This document shows positions 33,246 to 43,574 of a stretch of DNA of 64,000 nucleotides, in pieces. The translations under genes were made by a program, and so were the position numbers. The notes beneath the pieces were generated by a model. That model was not told the DNA's origin and made no database searches. It saw only the letters and a list, made by a program, of their open reading frames with translations. Numbering within the stretch: the first letter of the stretch is position 1; every line of letters starts with the position of its first letter. Origin of the DNA: Jiella flava. GTDB taxonomy: Bacteria > Pseudomonadota > Alphaproteobacteria > Rhizobiales > Rhizobiaceae. The stretch is taken from the NCBI RefSeq assembly GCF_017349315.1, contig NZ_JAFMPP010000001.1, positions 372,001 through 436,000 of the forward strand, in the 5' to 3' direction.

Positions 33246-35660
33246 ATGCCCGTGCCCGTCGAACCCGCCCATCTCCGCCGCTACGCAACCCTCGCCCGCC
33301 ATTCGCATGACGAGATGATGGCGCCGGATGGCGCGGTTCGGCCGCATTATGCAAGGCTGATGGCGGCGCTGTCGGCGATGGCTCCGCCCGAGTTCGACCG
33401 GCGATCGGCGTCGGCCCGGCAGTATCTGTCGGAGGCCGGCGTCTTCCATCAGGTTTATGGTGAGGCGAGCGAGCAGAGCCATGACTGGCCGCTCGGCCAT
33501 CCCGCCTTGATCATCGACCGGGCGGAATGGACGACACTCTGCGACGGCCTCGTCCAGCGCGCCGGCTTTCTGGAACGATTGCTCGCCGATCTTTACGGCA
33601 CGCGGCGGATAATCACCGAGGGCATCCTGCCAGGCGTCCTTCTCGGCCAGAATCCGGAGTTTTTCCGCCCCCTCGCTTATCAGGGCCAACTTTCAACGCC
33701 GCTCCTGTCCTTCATCGCCATCGATCTTGCCCGCGGTCCCGACGGGCGCTGGTGGGTGCTCGGCGATCGAACCCAAGCGCCGTCCGGCGCCGGTTTCGCA
33801 CTGGAAAACCGTGTGGCGACGTCGAAGGCATTCCCGGATCTCTCCCGCGCCCTCAATGTCGAGCGGCTGGCCGGATTTTTCCGAAAATTCCGCGAAATGT
33901 TGTTCGCGCTCGGCGGACCGGATCGCGCCCGCATCGGGCTGCTCACGCCTGGCCCGCATAACGAAACCTATTACGAACACGCCTATCTCGCCCGCTATCT
34001 CGGCTTGTTGCTGCTCGAAGGCGGCGATCTCGTCGTCCATGGCGACCGGGCAGAGGTGAGAACCGTCGACGGCTTTCAGCCGATCGGGGTCCTTTGGCGG
34101 CGGCTCGACGCCGATTTTTGCGATCCCCTGGAGCTGTTCGGCGCCTCGCGCATCGGCACCCCGGGCCTGGTGCGCGCGGTGCGTTCCGGCGCGCTGACGC
34201 TGGTCAATGCACTTGGCGCCGGCATTTTGGAGACACCGGCCTTTCTCGCCTTTCAAACCGCCCTGGCGCAGGCGCTCATCGGCGAGGAGCTCAAGCTCCC
34301 GACGATCGCCACCTGGTGGTGCGGCGATGCCGAGTCCCGCGGCTTCGTTGCCGAAAGTCGCGACAGGCTGCAGCTTGGCCCGGCCTTTCCCGGCCGGGTC
34401 GGAGAGCCTGTGCGGCCAGGAGGCCCACGGCAGGACGGAGATGGGCCTATCGGATCGCTTTCGCCTCAGCAGGGCGCACGCCTGATCGGCCGGGAAATCG
34501 CGGCGCTGTCGACGACCCCGGTCTATGGTTCGGCCGGGCTGGAGCCTCGCCCGGTGACGCTGCGCACCTTCCTGATGCGCGATGAAGACGGCTGGCACGT
34601 CATGCCCGGCGGCTTTGCCCGCGTCGCCGATTCTGCCGACGCGCGCGCGATCTCGATGCAGCAGGGCGGCGGCTCGATCGACGTCTGGATTCCCTCGGAC
34701 AGTCCCGCCAAACCGGTGTCGCTGCTCGGCCCGCGCAGCGATCGTTTCGCCAGACGCCTGCCGGGCGCCCTGCCCGCCCGCGCCGCAGACAATCTGTTCT
34801 GGCTCGGGCGCTATGCCGAACGCTGCGAGAGCGCCACACGGCTCTTGCGTCTTTACGCCGCCCGCAACAGCGAAGGCTGGAGCGAAGGCGAACTCGAAGC
34901 GCGTGTCGCCGCAATCCTTGCCGATTACGGCGTCGACGTGCGAGCGCCGCAGCGCGGGCTCTCAACGCTCGCTCGTCAGGCCGCGAACACGGCTTCGCGC
35001 ATTCGCGAGCGATTCTCGCCGGACGCCTGGCGCACGCTGAAAGCCGTGGTCGACCTGATCCCCCCTCGCGCCGCGCCAGCGAGCGAAGGAGAGCCGGACG
35101 TTGTCGCGCTGACGGCTGCCATCCTCACCCATCTTGCCGGCTTCGCGGGCCTTGCCCACGAGAACATGTACCAGTTTACCGGCTGGCGCTTCATGCAGTG
35201 CGGCCGGGCTCTGGAACGCGGTCAGGCGACGGCGTCCTGCGTTTCGGCCCTGTTATCCGGCGAAGCGCCCGGTGGTGCATTGGAAGCGCTTTTGACCTTC
35301 GCCGATTCCAGCGTCACCTATCGGCGACGCTATTCCGTCGACCTGTCACGGGAGACGGTGATCGACCTCACCGTCCTCGATCCGCTCAATCCGCGTTCCC
35401 TGGCTTTCCAGGTCAACTCCCTGACCGAGGTGATTTCAGCCCTGCCAGGCGTTCATCTCGGCGAAACGCCGGATCTCCTGTTGCGTCGCCTCGCCCGGCT
35501 GAAAGTCCGTCTGCAGACCGCGGATGCCGGCGAGGTCGATACCGCCTTTGTCGGCCGGGTCGCGAGCGATCTCGGCTTGATCTCCGACCTCGTCACCCGG
35601 CGCTATCTCTTGTCGAGCCCGCAAGCCGACACGCCGGATTGGATCGGAGGATCGGTGTGA
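33246..35660 (+). CDS. Circularly permuted ATP-grasp / alpha-E domain fusion protein
   Basis: A protein of 804 residues. Residues from about 60 to 470 are a circularly permuted ATP-grasp ligase (WTTLCDGLVQRAGFLERLLADLYG, GRWWVLGDRTQAPSGAGFALENR, GPHNETYYEHAYLARYLG, GEELKLPTIATWWCGD). From about residue 510 (PARAADNLFWLGRYAERCE) it is the alpha-E helical domain (COG2307 type), ending with RRYL. ATP-grasp ligases form amide bonds between a carboxylate and an amine; this family is predicted to make a peptide or modify one. Other genomes often encode the halves separately. GTGA overlap couples it to the transglutaminase gene downstream. Confidence 0.88.
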   Translation: MPVPVEPAHLRRYATLARHSHDEMMAPDGAVRPHYARLMAALSAMAPPEFDRRSASARQYLSEAGVFHQVYGEASEQSHDWPLGHPALIIDRAEWTTLCDGLVQRAGFLERLLADLYGTRRIITEGILPGVLLGQNPEFFRPLAYQGQLSTPLLSFIAIDLARGPDGRWWVLGDRTQAPSGAGFALENRVATSKAFPDLSRALNVERLAGFFRKFREMLFALGGPDRARIGLLTPGPHNETYYEHAYLARYLGLLLLEGGDLVVHGDRAEVRTVDGFQPIGVLWRRLDADFCDPLELFGASRIGTPGLVRAVRSGALTLVNALGAGILETPAFLAFQTALAQALIGEELKLPTIATWWCGDAESRGFVAESRDRLQLGPAFPGRVGEPVRPGGPRQDGDGPIGSLSPQQGARLIGREIAALSTTPVYGSAGLEPRPVTLRTFLMRDEDGWHVMPGGFARVADSADARAISMQQGGGSIDVWIPSDSPAKPVSLLGPRSDRFARRLPGALPARAADNLFWLGRYAERCESATRLLRLYAARNSEGWSEGELEARVAAILADYGVDVRAPQRGLSTLARQAANTASRIRERFSPDAWRTLKAVVDLIPPRAAPASEGEPDVVALTAAILTHLAGFAGLAHENMYQFTGWRFMQCGRALERGQATASCVSALLSGEAPGGALEALLTFADSSVTYRRRYSVDLSRETVIDLTVLDPLNPRSLAFQVNSLTEVISALPGVHLGETPDLLLRRLARLKVRLQTADAGEVDTAFVGRVASDLGLISDLVTRRYLLSSPQADTPDWIGGSV

Positions 35661-36535
35661 AATACCAAATTCGCCTCGATGTGAACTATGACTACGCGGC
35701 AGCGGTCTCCGACGCCCGCCATATCCTGCGGGTGCGCCCGCGCGAAGATGCCGGCCAAAGCGTCGAGACGGTTAAGACGACGGTCGAGCCGCGGCCGGAC
35801 GAGATCGCACCCGAGCATGACTTCTTCGATAATCGCGTCGACGCCGTTGCCTTCTTCAGCCCGCACACGGCGCTGGCGGTGCGCATGCAGGCAACGGTGA
35901 CGATCGATCGCCCGGCGCCGCCGCTGAGCGAAACCCCGTCGCTCGCCGCGCTCACAGAAGCGGCCGCGGCCTCGCGAGCGGTCGACGCGGCGTCTCCGAT
36001 CCATCATCTCGGCGCGAGCCGCCGGATCGCCGATATGCCCGCGATCGCCACCTATGCATCGGCGATCCTCGGCTCGAGGAGTCGAGCGTCCGGCGAGGCC
36101 GTTCTCGCCTTGAACCGGCAGATTCACGAAGATTTCGCCTATGCGCCGGGCACAACCGATGTGGCCACGACGATCGAAGATGCCTTTGCGGCACGCCGCG
36201 GCGTCTGCCAGGACTTTGCGCAGGTGATGATCGCCGGGCTGCGCGCCTGCGGCGTGCCGGCCCGTTATGTCAGCGGCTTCTTGCGAACGGATCCACCGGA
36301 GGGCCAGCCGCGCCTGGAGGGCGCCGACGCCATGCATGCCTGGGTCGAGGCCTGGCTCGGCGAGCGCTGCGGCTGGGTCGGCTTCGATCCCACCAACGCC
36401 GTCGTTGCCGGCAACGACCATATCGTCGTCGCTCTCGGCCGCGATTATGACGACGCTCAGCCGATCGCCGGCGCCTTCATCACGGCCGGTGGCCAGCGCA
36501 CCCGCCATCGCGCCGACGTGATGCCGATTGATTAA
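35657..36535 (+). CDS. Transglutaminase-like cysteine peptidase
   Basis: A protein of 292 residues. It has an N-terminal beta domain (YQIRLDVNYDYAAAVSDARHILRVRP) and a papain-like core with Cys184 (GVCQDFAQ), His227 (AMHAWVEAW) and Asp244 (GFDPTNAV). Bacterial enzymes of this sort are predicted peptidases or amide-exchanging enzymes. The GTG start overlaps the ATP-grasp stop and has GGAGG 6 bases upstream, so the pair is made together. No signal peptide, so it is cytosolic. Confidence 0.9.
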   Translation: MKYQIRLDVNYDYAAAVSDARHILRVRPREDAGQSVETVKTTVEPRPDEIAPEHDFFDNRVDAVAFFSPHTALAVRMQATVTIDRPAPPLSETPSLAALTEAAAASRAVDAASPIHHLGASRRIADMPAIATYASAILGSRSRASGEAVLALNRQIHEDFAYAPGTTDVATTIEDAFAARRGVCQDFAQVMIAGLRACGVPARYVSGFLRTDPPEGQPRLEGADAMHAWVEAWLGERCGWVGFDPTNAVVAGNDHIVVALGRDYDDAQPIAGAFITAGGQRTRHRADVMPID

Positions 36536-36612
36536 CCATAGGTAACAATTGCGGTCCATCCGGACTATCCGGCATCCCGATTGGTTCCAGCGAGCATTTC
36601 AGCTTAAACATT

Positions 36613-37866
36613 TTGGCAGACAAAATCGTCATAAAACATCATCACGCACGGATTGATGGTATTATCGTGGTCAGCAATATTCAGTTGATTTTGCTTCTTG
36701 CGATGGGAACCTGCCTGATCGCCGGCGTCGCAATGCTCGCTGAATGGCGGAGCTTTCGCGAACCGGCCGCCGGTTGGTGGGCGATCGGTTTTATGCTGAG
36801 CGTCGTTGGGTTGGTCGTCTTTCAGGTGCGCTACGGCTATTCCCTCGACGTCCTCTCGATCGGCGTCTCCAACAGCCTGATCCTCGGCTCCTACAGCGTG
36901 ATCTGCGCCGGTCTGGCGGTGTTCTGCGGCCGCACGGTCAACCTTCCGGCCGTTTTTCTCCCAAGCTTTGCCTGGATCATCTTCTGGAGTCTGAGCCCGT
37001 CGTCTTCAAACTTCGACACGCGGGTGATTGTTGTCTCCGTCATCACGGCGATGATTTCAGCGCTGTCGGCTTGGTACTGTTTCGCCTGCAAATCACACTG
37101 GTGGCTGAAGGTTCTCGGCTGGGTCATGGTCATGAGAATGATCGTCTCGGCGGCCCGCGCCTTCTGGTCGGGAGGCCTGTTCGGCCCACTTCTCGGTTCA
37201 GAGCGCGCCGTTGGCTTTGAAATGATCTTTATCGAGGGCCTGTGGACCTCCGTGCTCGTCAGCTATCTGATGTTTACGAACCTTCGCCAAAAGCGCGAAA
37301 GCTCGCTCATCAAGCTCGCAGAAACCGATTTTTTGACCGGCGCCGACAACCGCCGTTCATTCCAAATCAAAGCTGAACCCGTCCTTGCTCAGACACACGG
37401 GGGACGCACGGCAAGCCTCGTGACCCTCGACCTCGACAATTTCAAGCAGATCAACGACAGCCGCGGCCACGCTTTCGGCGACGAGGTTTTGCAGCGCTTT
37501 GCCTCGATCGTTCGCCGACACATTGGGCCACAGAATATTTTCGCTCGCACCGGAGGCGAAGAATTCGCCATTCTCCTGCCGGATCAGGACGCAGCGCGAT
37601 CGACACAAATCGCCGAAAAAATCCGTTCAAGTTTCGAGCGCGAGATGGATGGCTTCGATCTCGGAACCATCGCGGCGACGGTCAGCGTCGGCATCATCAC
37701 GGTGTCACGCATTCACGCGCTCGACGCGTTGATGCTCCTCGTCGACGAAGCGCTCTATCAGGCAAAGACCAATGGCCGCAACCGCGTCGAGCGCGCGATC
37801 GAGCCGGCTGAGACACCGGTCCCCGAAGGTGAAACCGATCGTCCCCGCCTGCAGCTTTCCACCTGA
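36613..37866 (+). CDS. Membrane-bound diguanylate cyclase (GGDEF domain)
   Basis: Makes cyclic di-GMP from two GTP. It has up to 417 residues: six or seven membrane helices in the first 230 residues forming an uncharacterised sensor, then a GGDEF domain from about residue 240 (LAETDFLTGADNRRSF) with the active-site GGEEF at residues 314-318 and SVGIITV near the end. The usual RxxD inhibitory site is replaced by GPQN, so product feedback is probably lost. The start is uncertain: the TTG at 36613 has no clear ribosome site and a GTG around 36669 is an alternative. Convergent with glgB. Confidence 0.88.
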   Translation: MADKIVIKHHHARIDGIIVVSNIQLILLLAMGTCLIAGVAMLAEWRSFREPAAGWWAIGFMLSVVGLVVFQVRYGYSLDVLSIGVSNSLILGSYSVICAGLAVFCGRTVNLPAVFLPSFAWIIFWSLSPSSSNFDTRVIVVSVITAMISALSAWYCFACKSHWWLKVLGWVMVMRMIVSAARAFWSGGLFGPLLGSERAVGFEMIFIEGLWTSVLVSYLMFTNLRQKRESSLIKLAETDFLTGADNRRSFQIKAEPVLAQTHGGRTASLVTLDLDNFKQINDSRGHAFGDEVLQRFASIVRRHIGPQNIFARTGGEEFAILLPDQDAARSTQIAEKIRSSFEREMDGFDLGTIAATVSVGIITVSRIHALDALMLLVDEALYQAKTNGRNRVERAIEPAETPVPEGETDRPRLQLST

Positions 37867-37996
37867 GCGACCGAGGCCGGCGAAAGCGCCGTGCTGCGCG
37901 CGTCAGGCAGTCGCGTGATCTCGGTCCGCCCATCCATTCCAACATTCGGCCCGACGTTTCCAGCATTCGGCGTTGTGACAGCCGGCCTATGACGGT

Positions 37997-40219
37997 CTAT
38001 TCGTCATGCACCATCACGACCGTCGCCAGCGGCGGCAGCGTCAGCGCGATCGAATAGGGCCGGCCGTGCACCGAATGGTCCTCGGCGATCTTGCCGCCGA
38101 GATTGCCGACGTTCGAACCGCCATAGATTTCCGCATCGGTGTTCAGCCGTTCGGTCCAGGTGCCGCTCTTCGAGACGCCAACCCGGTAGTCGTGACGCGG
38201 GATCGGCGTGAAATTGGAAATGATCAGCACCTGCCGCCCGTCGCGATCCTTGCGCAGGAAGGCGATCACGCTCTCCTCGACATTGGCCGTATCGACCCAT
38301 TCGAACCCGGCCGGATCGCAATCGAGCTGATGCAACGCCGGCACCTCGCGGTAGAGCATGTTGAGGTCGCGCACCAGACGCTGCACGCCGGCATGGGGTG
38401 GCTGATCGAGGAGATGCCAGTCGAGGGATTGATCGTGGTTCCACTCCGCCTGCTGGGCAAACTCCCCGCCCATGAACAGGAGCTTCTTGCCCGGATGGGT
38501 CCACATGAAGCCGAAATAGGCCCTCAGATTGGCGAATTTCTGCCAAGCGTCGCCGGGCATTTTGCCGAGCAGCGAGCCCTTTCCGTAGACCACCTCGTCA
38601 TGGGAAAGCGGCAGCACGAAGTTTTCCGAATAGGCATAGACCATCCCAAAGGTCATATGGTGGTGGTGATAGCGCCGGTTCACCGGATCCTCCTGCATGT
38701 AATGCAGGGTGTCGTGCATCCAGCCCATGTTCCACTTGAAGTGAAAGCCGAGGCCGCCGGCATAGGTCGGCTTGGAGACGTCCGGAAAGGCGGTCGACTC
38801 CTCGGCATGAGTGGTCGCTTTCGGGAAGTATTCGCCGATCCGCTCGTTGGCGTCCTTCAGGAAAGCGATCGCCTCGAGATTTTCGCGCCCGCCATGGATG
38901 TTCGGCTCCCACTCCCCGTGGTTGCGGGAGTAGTCGAGATAGAGCATTGAGGCGACGGCATCGACGCGCAAGCCGTCGATATGAAACTGGTCGAGCCAAT
39001 ACATGCCATTGGAAACCAGGAAGTTCTTCACCTGCGGCCGGCCGTAATCGTAGATCAGCGTGTTCCAGTCTTTATGGAAACCGCGCCGCGGATCGGGATG
39101 CTCATAGATCGCCGTGCCGTCGAAACGCACCAGGCCATGGACGTCGGTCGGGAAATGGCCGGGCACCCAGTCGAGCAGAACGCCGATACCCGCCTGATGC
39201 AGCGCGTCGACGAGCCGGGCGAAGGCTTCCGGCGAGCCATAGCGCGAGGTCGGCGCGAACAGGCCGATCGGCTGGTATCCCCAAGAGCCGTAGAAGGGAT
39301 GCTCGGACACCGGCAGAAACTCGACATGGGTAAAGCCCATGTCCGTCACATAGGGCACCAGCTCGCGGGCCAGCGCGTCGTAGTCGAGTGTCTCGTCACC
39401 GGCGCCGCGCCGCCAGGAGCCGAGATGGACTTCGTAGATCGCGATCGGCTTTTCGCGATTTTGCCATTCGGCAGCATGCTCGCGAAAGCTCGCATCCTGC
39501 CAGTCGTGCTCGACGAGGCCGTCGACGATCGAGGCGGTGGACGGGGCGGTTTCCTGCCGGAAGCCGATGGGATCGGCCTTCAGCGGCTGGATGTTGCCGT
39601 CCGGTCCGATCACCTCGAACTTGTAGACCTCGCCCTTGCCGAGATGCGGCACGAACAGCTCCCAAACGCCGCATTCGTGGCGCTTGCGCATCACCGTCCG
39701 GCGACCGTCCCAGGAGTTGAAGTGGCCGACGACGGAGACCCGGCGGGCATGCGGCGCCCAGACCGCGAAGGCGACGCCGGCGGTACCGTTCATGACCGTC
39801 GGATGGGCGCCGAGCTTTTCATAAAGGCGATAATGGCTGCCTTCAGCGAGCAGATAGACGTCCTGTTCGCCGAGAATCGGGCCGAAGCGATAGGGATCTT
39901 CCTCGTCCCATTCCGCACCGCCGCCATGGCTGTAGCGCATGCGGTAAGGCGCGTGCCCGTCGAGGCGCGGCACATAGCCGGAAAAGAAGCCCTCCGGGCC
40001 GAAGGGCTCCAGAATGGCGAGCTCCGTGCCGGCGCCGTCGATCACTTTCGCCGCGTGGGCCCCCGGACGATAGACGCGCACGATCGCTCCGCCCTCGGTG
40101 ACGAAGCGGCCGAGGATGGCGAAAGGGTCGCCATGGACACCGCGGCCGATTTCCCAGGCCTGATGCCCGTCAGGGCGGTGCTCGATACCGGCAGGAGGCG
40201 TGGCGGGAATCAACGTCAT
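37997..40219 (-). CDS. glgB: 1,4-alpha-glucan branching enzyme
   Basis: Cuts and re-attaches alpha-1,4 chains as alpha-1,6 branches in glycogen-like glucan. The protein has 740 residues. The N-terminal CBM48 module includes [21 protein letters not shown]. The GH13 barrel has [28 protein letters not shown] (nucleophile), [12 protein letters not shown] (acid/base) and [15 protein letters not shown]. The start at 40219 overlaps the treS-maltokinase stop (ATGA), so it is last in a glgE, treS-mak, glgB operon. Confidence 0.97.
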   Translation of the reverse strand: MTLIPATPPAGIEHRPDGHQAWEIGRGVHGDPFAILGRFVTEGGAIVRVYRPGAHAAKVIDGAGTELAILEPFGPEGFFSGYVPRLDGHAPYRMRYSHGGGAEWDEEDPYRFGPILGEQDVYLLAEGSHYRLYEKLGAHPTVMNGTAGVAFAVWAPHARRVSVVGHFNSWDGRRTVMRKRHECGVWELFVPHLGKGEVYKFEVIGPDGNIQPLKADPIGFRQETAPSTASIVDGLVEHDWQDASFREHAAEWQNREKPIAIYEVHLGSWRRGAGDETLDYDALARELVPYVTDMGFTHVEFLPVSEHPFYGSWGYQPIGLFAPTSRYGSPEAFARLVDALHQAGIGVLLDWVPGHFPTDVHGLVRFDGTAIYEHPDPRRGFHKDWNTLIYDYGRPQVKNFLVSNGMYWLDQFHIDGLRVDAVASMLYLDYSRNHGEWEPNIHGGRENLEAIAFLKDANERIGEYFPKATTHAEESTAFPDVSKPTYAGGLGFHFKWNMGWMHDTLHYMQEDPVNRRYHHHHMTFGMVYAYSENFVLPLSHDEVVYGKGSLLGKMPGDAWQKFANLRAYFGFMWTHPGKKLLFMGGEFAQQAEWNHDQSLDWHLLDQPPHAGVQRLVRDLNMLYREVPALHQLDCDPAGFEWVDTANVEESVIAFLRKDRDGRQVLIISNFTPIPRHDYRVGVSKSGTWTERLNTDAEIYGGSNVGNLGGKIAEDHSVHGRPYSIALTLPPLATVVMVHDE

Positions 40220-43200
40220 TTCAGAACCTGTCGTTTTTCGAGAAGGGCGACGATGCCGCGCAGCGGGATCGACAGCCATGCCGGCCGCATCGCGGCCTCG
40301 TAGCGCAGTTCGTAGAACGCCTTCTGCAGGACGAAGAGGTCGAGCAGCTGACGCGTCGGCTCGTTCAGCGGCAGGCCGGCGGCCGCGCTCCAGTGGGTGA
40401 GGAAAGCGTCGGTGACCTCGTCGCGCCAGCCGACCGCCATTTCGCGTAGCCGTTCGGCCGTCGCCTCGTCGACGGGGCCGGCACGGTCGCGCGCGGCGAA
40501 GGCCGCGTAGTCGAAGGACCGCACCAGACCGGCGACGTCGCGCAGCGGCGAGGTCTTCGCCCGGCGTTCCTCCAGCGTCCGCCCAGGCTCACCCTCGAAG
40601 TCGAGGATGACGACATCGTTCTTGGCAACCAGGATCTGGCCAAGGTGATAGTCGCCGTGAATCCGGGTCCGCTGGGCGTCGACCTTCAGGCCGCCGAAGC
40701 GGTCGAACCAGGTGAGGATGTCCTTTTCCGCCCCGAGCAGCCGATCGACATTCTCGATCTCGTCGGCCGGCAGATTGGGCCTGGCCTTGGCCAACACCCC
40801 CAGCGCATCGGCGGCGTCTTTTTTGGCTTCGTTGACGATCGCCATGTAGCTCTCGTCGTCGAGCAGCTCGGGATCGAAGGCGGCATCGCCGGTCGTTGTC
40901 GCCAGCGCGGCATGCATCTCGCCAGTGCGGCGGCCGAGCACCTCGGCCGGGTCGATCTGGATCTGCAGCTTCGGCTCGCTCGGCGATCCGGCCTCCAGAG
41001 TCTCGTCGACGCTCGGCTGGGAATAGGCATGATCGCGCAGATAGCGGGCCAGAGCCTCGACGATCACCGTCCAGGCGTCGCCCTGGTTCTGCACTTGTTC
41101 GAACAAGGCGGCGATCGCCGTCCGGCTGCCGTCCGGCCGCTGCAGCTCGATCGAGCCGTAGAGCGCCGGCGCGGCCTCGAAATCGGTCTTCTCGGTGAGG
41201 AAACGGGTGACTTCGAGTTCCGGCTGGATGCCGTCGCGCAGCCGGCGATAATATTTCAAGATTCCGTCCGAGCCGATGAGCAGCGAGGTGTTCGACTGTT
41301 CGCCGGACAGAACCCGGATCGCGTCGGTGTCAACGAGCAGCGTGCGCGCGAGCCCCTCGCGCTCGACGGTCGAGGCCTCGACAACCAGCTCGCCGTCGTC
41401 CAGCTCGACATTTATCCCGGCGGCGATCAGCGCAATCATCACCTTGGCGAAATCGGCACTGCGGGTGCCGTCGATCAGCGCACCGATGCGCGGACCCTGC
41501 CGGACCTTGGCGATGGTGTAGGGCAGATCCGGATCCTGAGCGTTGAGATGCTGCTCGCCCCAGCGCACCGACAGCGGCAGCAGATAATGCTGATCGTCCT
41601 CCTCGGTCTCGAATTTCAACTCGGTGAGGAGATGGCGGCGGCTGTCGGGCGCCGGCGGGCCGAGCACCGTCACGTCGAGCCGGCTCTTGCCCGCCGACTT
41701 GCCGGCAAACCAGCGCTGCCCGGCGACATAACTCGGCAGGTCAGCCTTCAATTCGGTGAGGTTGCGTCCGCCGATCGTCGCCTTCAGATCGCCCGGCGCG
41801 ACAAGGGTCGAGAAGGCCGGCAGCGGCAGCGGCGTCGACGGGTAGCGCTGCTGCGCGGCGCCGCCGTCGGCCAGATCAAACCAGAAGAAGCCATAGGCCG
41901 GCAGCGTCAGAACATAAGGGCCGGTCCCGATCGCCGGAAAGGCCGACAGGCCGAGCATCTCGATCGGCACGCAGCCGGCATAATCGGCGAGATCGAGCTC
42001 GACCGCCTGGGCCGAGCCCGACAGATTGGCGACGCACAGCACCCGCTCGTCGGCAAATTTGCGCAGATAAACGAGGATCTTGCGGTTCGACGGCAGGAGG
42101 AAGGTGATCTCGCCGCGTCCGAACGCCTCCTTGGTCCGGCGCACTTGGATCAGCCGGCGCGTCCAATTGAGCTGCGAGGCCGGATTGTTCGACTGCGCCT
42201 CGACGTTCAGCGCCTGATAACCGAAGACCGCATCCTGGATCACCGGCAGATAGAGCCGCTGCGGATCGGCGCGGGAAAAGCCGCCATTGCGGTCGGCCGA
42301 CCATTGCATCGGCGTGCGCACGCCGTCGCGATCGCCGAGGTAATAGTTGTCGCCCATGCCGATCTCGTCGCCATAATAGACGACAGGAGTTCCGGGCATC
42401 GACATCAACAGGGCGTTCAACAGCTCCACCTTACGGCGATCGTTGCCCATCAGCGGCGCGAGCCGACGGCGAATGCCGAGATTGATCCGCGCGCGCGTGT
42501 CGGCGGCATAGGTCGACCAGAGATAGTCGCGCTCCTCCTCGGTCACCATTTCCAGCGTGAGCTCGTCATGGTTTCTGAGGAAGATCGCCCATTGGCAGTT
42601 GTCCGGAATATCCGGCGTCTGGCGCATGATGTCGGTGATCGGATGCCGGTCTTCCTGCGCCAGCGCCATGTACATGCGCGGCATCAGCGGGAAGTGGAAC
42701 GCCATGTGGCATTCGTCGCCCTCCCCGAAATAGGGGCGCGTGTCCTCCGGCCACTGATTGGCCTCGGCGAGCAGCATCTTGTCCGGATAATGTTTGTCGA
42801 GATCGGCGCGGATGCGCTTCAGGACGTCGTGGGTCTCGGGCAGGTTCTCGTTGTTGGTGCCCTCGCGCTCGACGAGATAGGGGATGGCGTCGAGACGCAG
42901 CCCGTCGACGCCCTTGTCGAGCCAGAAATGCATGGTGGAAAGCACTTCCTCCATCACCTTCGGATTGTCGAAGTTGAGGTCCGGCTGGTGCGAATAGAAG
43001 CGGTGCCAGAAATATTGCTGGGCGACGGGATCCCAGGTCCAGTTCGAGGTCTCGGTGTCGAGGAAGATGATGCGGGTGAGATCGTAGCCCTTATCGTCGT
43101 CGGCCCAGACGTAAAAGTCGCGCTCGGGCGAGCCCTTCGGCGCCTTGCGCGCCGCCTGGAACCAGGGGTGCTGATCCGAGGTATGGTTGATGACCAACTC

Positions 43201-43545
43201 GGTGATCACCCGCATACCGCGCTTATGGGCTTCGTCGATCAGCCGCTCGACATCCTCGATCGTGCCGTAGGACGGATTGACCGAGCGGTAGTCGGAAATG
43301 TCGTAGCCGTCATCGCGCAAGGGTGAGGGATAGAACGGCAAGAGCCAGATCGCGGTGACGCCGAGCTCCTGGATATAGTCGAGCCGCGACAGCAGCCCCG
43401 GAAAATCGCCGATCCCGTCGCCGTTGGAATCGACGAAAGTCTTGACGTGGAGCTGGTAGATGATCGCGTCCTTGTACCAGTCGGGAGCGTTGAGATCCGG
43501 TCCGGAGGAGGTGTCGGGCGTGACGATGGCGGCAATCTCGTTCAT
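40216..43545 (-). CDS. treS: Trehalose synthase / maltokinase fusion
   Basis: Bifunctional protein of 1109 residues. The N-terminal 560 or so residues are TreS, which interconverts trehalose and maltose: [68 protein letters not shown] and [13 protein letters not shown]. From about residue 610 onward it is a Pep2-type maltokinase that phosphorylates maltose to maltose 1-phosphate, with [31 protein letters not shown] carrying the kinase catalytic and metal residues. Its product feeds GlgE, encoded just upstream (30 bases apart). The ribosome site before the ATG at 43545 is weak. Confidence 0.95.
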   Translation of the reverse strand: MNEIAAIVTPDTSSGPDLNAPDWYKDAIIYQLHVKTFVDSNGDGIGDFPGLLSRLDYIQELGVTAIWLLPFYPSPLRDDGYDISDYRSVNPSYGTIEDVERLIDEAHKRGMRVITELVINHTSDQHPWFQAARKAPKGSPERDFYVWADDDKGYDLTRIIFLDTETSNWTWDPVAQQYFWHRFYSHQPDLNFDNPKVMEEVLSTMHFWLDKGVDGLRLDAIPYLVEREGTNNENLPETHDVLKRIRADLDKHYPDKMLLAEANQWPEDTRPYFGEGDECHMAFHFPLMPRMYMALAQEDRHPITDIMRQTPDIPDNCQWAIFLRNHDELTLEMVTEEERDYLWSTYAADTRARINLGIRRRLAPLMGNDRRKVELLNALLMSMPGTPVVYYGDEIGMGDNYYLGDRDGVRTPMQWSADRNGGFSRADPQRLYLPVIQDAVFGYQALNVEAQSNNPASQLNWTRRLIQVRRTKEAFGRGEITFLLPSNRKILVYLRKFADERVLCVANLSGSAQAVELDLADYAGCVPIEMLGLSAFPAIGTGPYVLTLPAYGFFWFDLADGGAAQQRYPSTPLPLPAFSTLVAPGDLKATIGGRNLTELKADLPSYVAGQRWFAGKSAGKSRLDVTVLGPPAPDSRRHLLTELKFETEEDDQHYLLPLSVRWGEQHLNAQDPDLPYTIAKVRQGPRIGALIDGTRSADFAKVMIALIAAGINVELDDGELVVEASTVEREGLARTLLVDTDAIRVLSGEQSNTSLLIGSDGILKYYRRLRDGIQPELEVTRFLTEKTDFEAAPALYGSIELQRPDGSRTAIAALFEQVQNQGDAWTVIVEALARYLRDHAYSQPSVDETLEAGSPSEPKLQIQIDPAEVLGRRTGEMHAALATTTGDAAFDPELLDDESYMAIVNEAKKDAADALGVLAKARPNLPADEIENVDRLLGAEKDILTWFDRFGGLKVDAQRTRIHGDYHLGQILVAKNDVVILDFEGEPGRTLEERRAKTSPLRDVAGLVRSFDYAAFAARDRAGPVDEATAERLREMAVGWRDEVTDAFLTHWSAAAGLPLNEPTRQLLDLFVLQKAFYELRYEAAMRPAWLSIPLRGIVALLEKRQVLK

Positions 43546-43574
43546 GGAAAATGCGCTTTCGCGGTTCTTAGGTT

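Noticed and set aside
40645..43326. Plus-strand open frame of about 890 codons antisense to treS-maltokinase
   Set aside because: Mirror of a well-supported gene. No family resemblance; length follows from low stop-codon density in GC-rich DNA.
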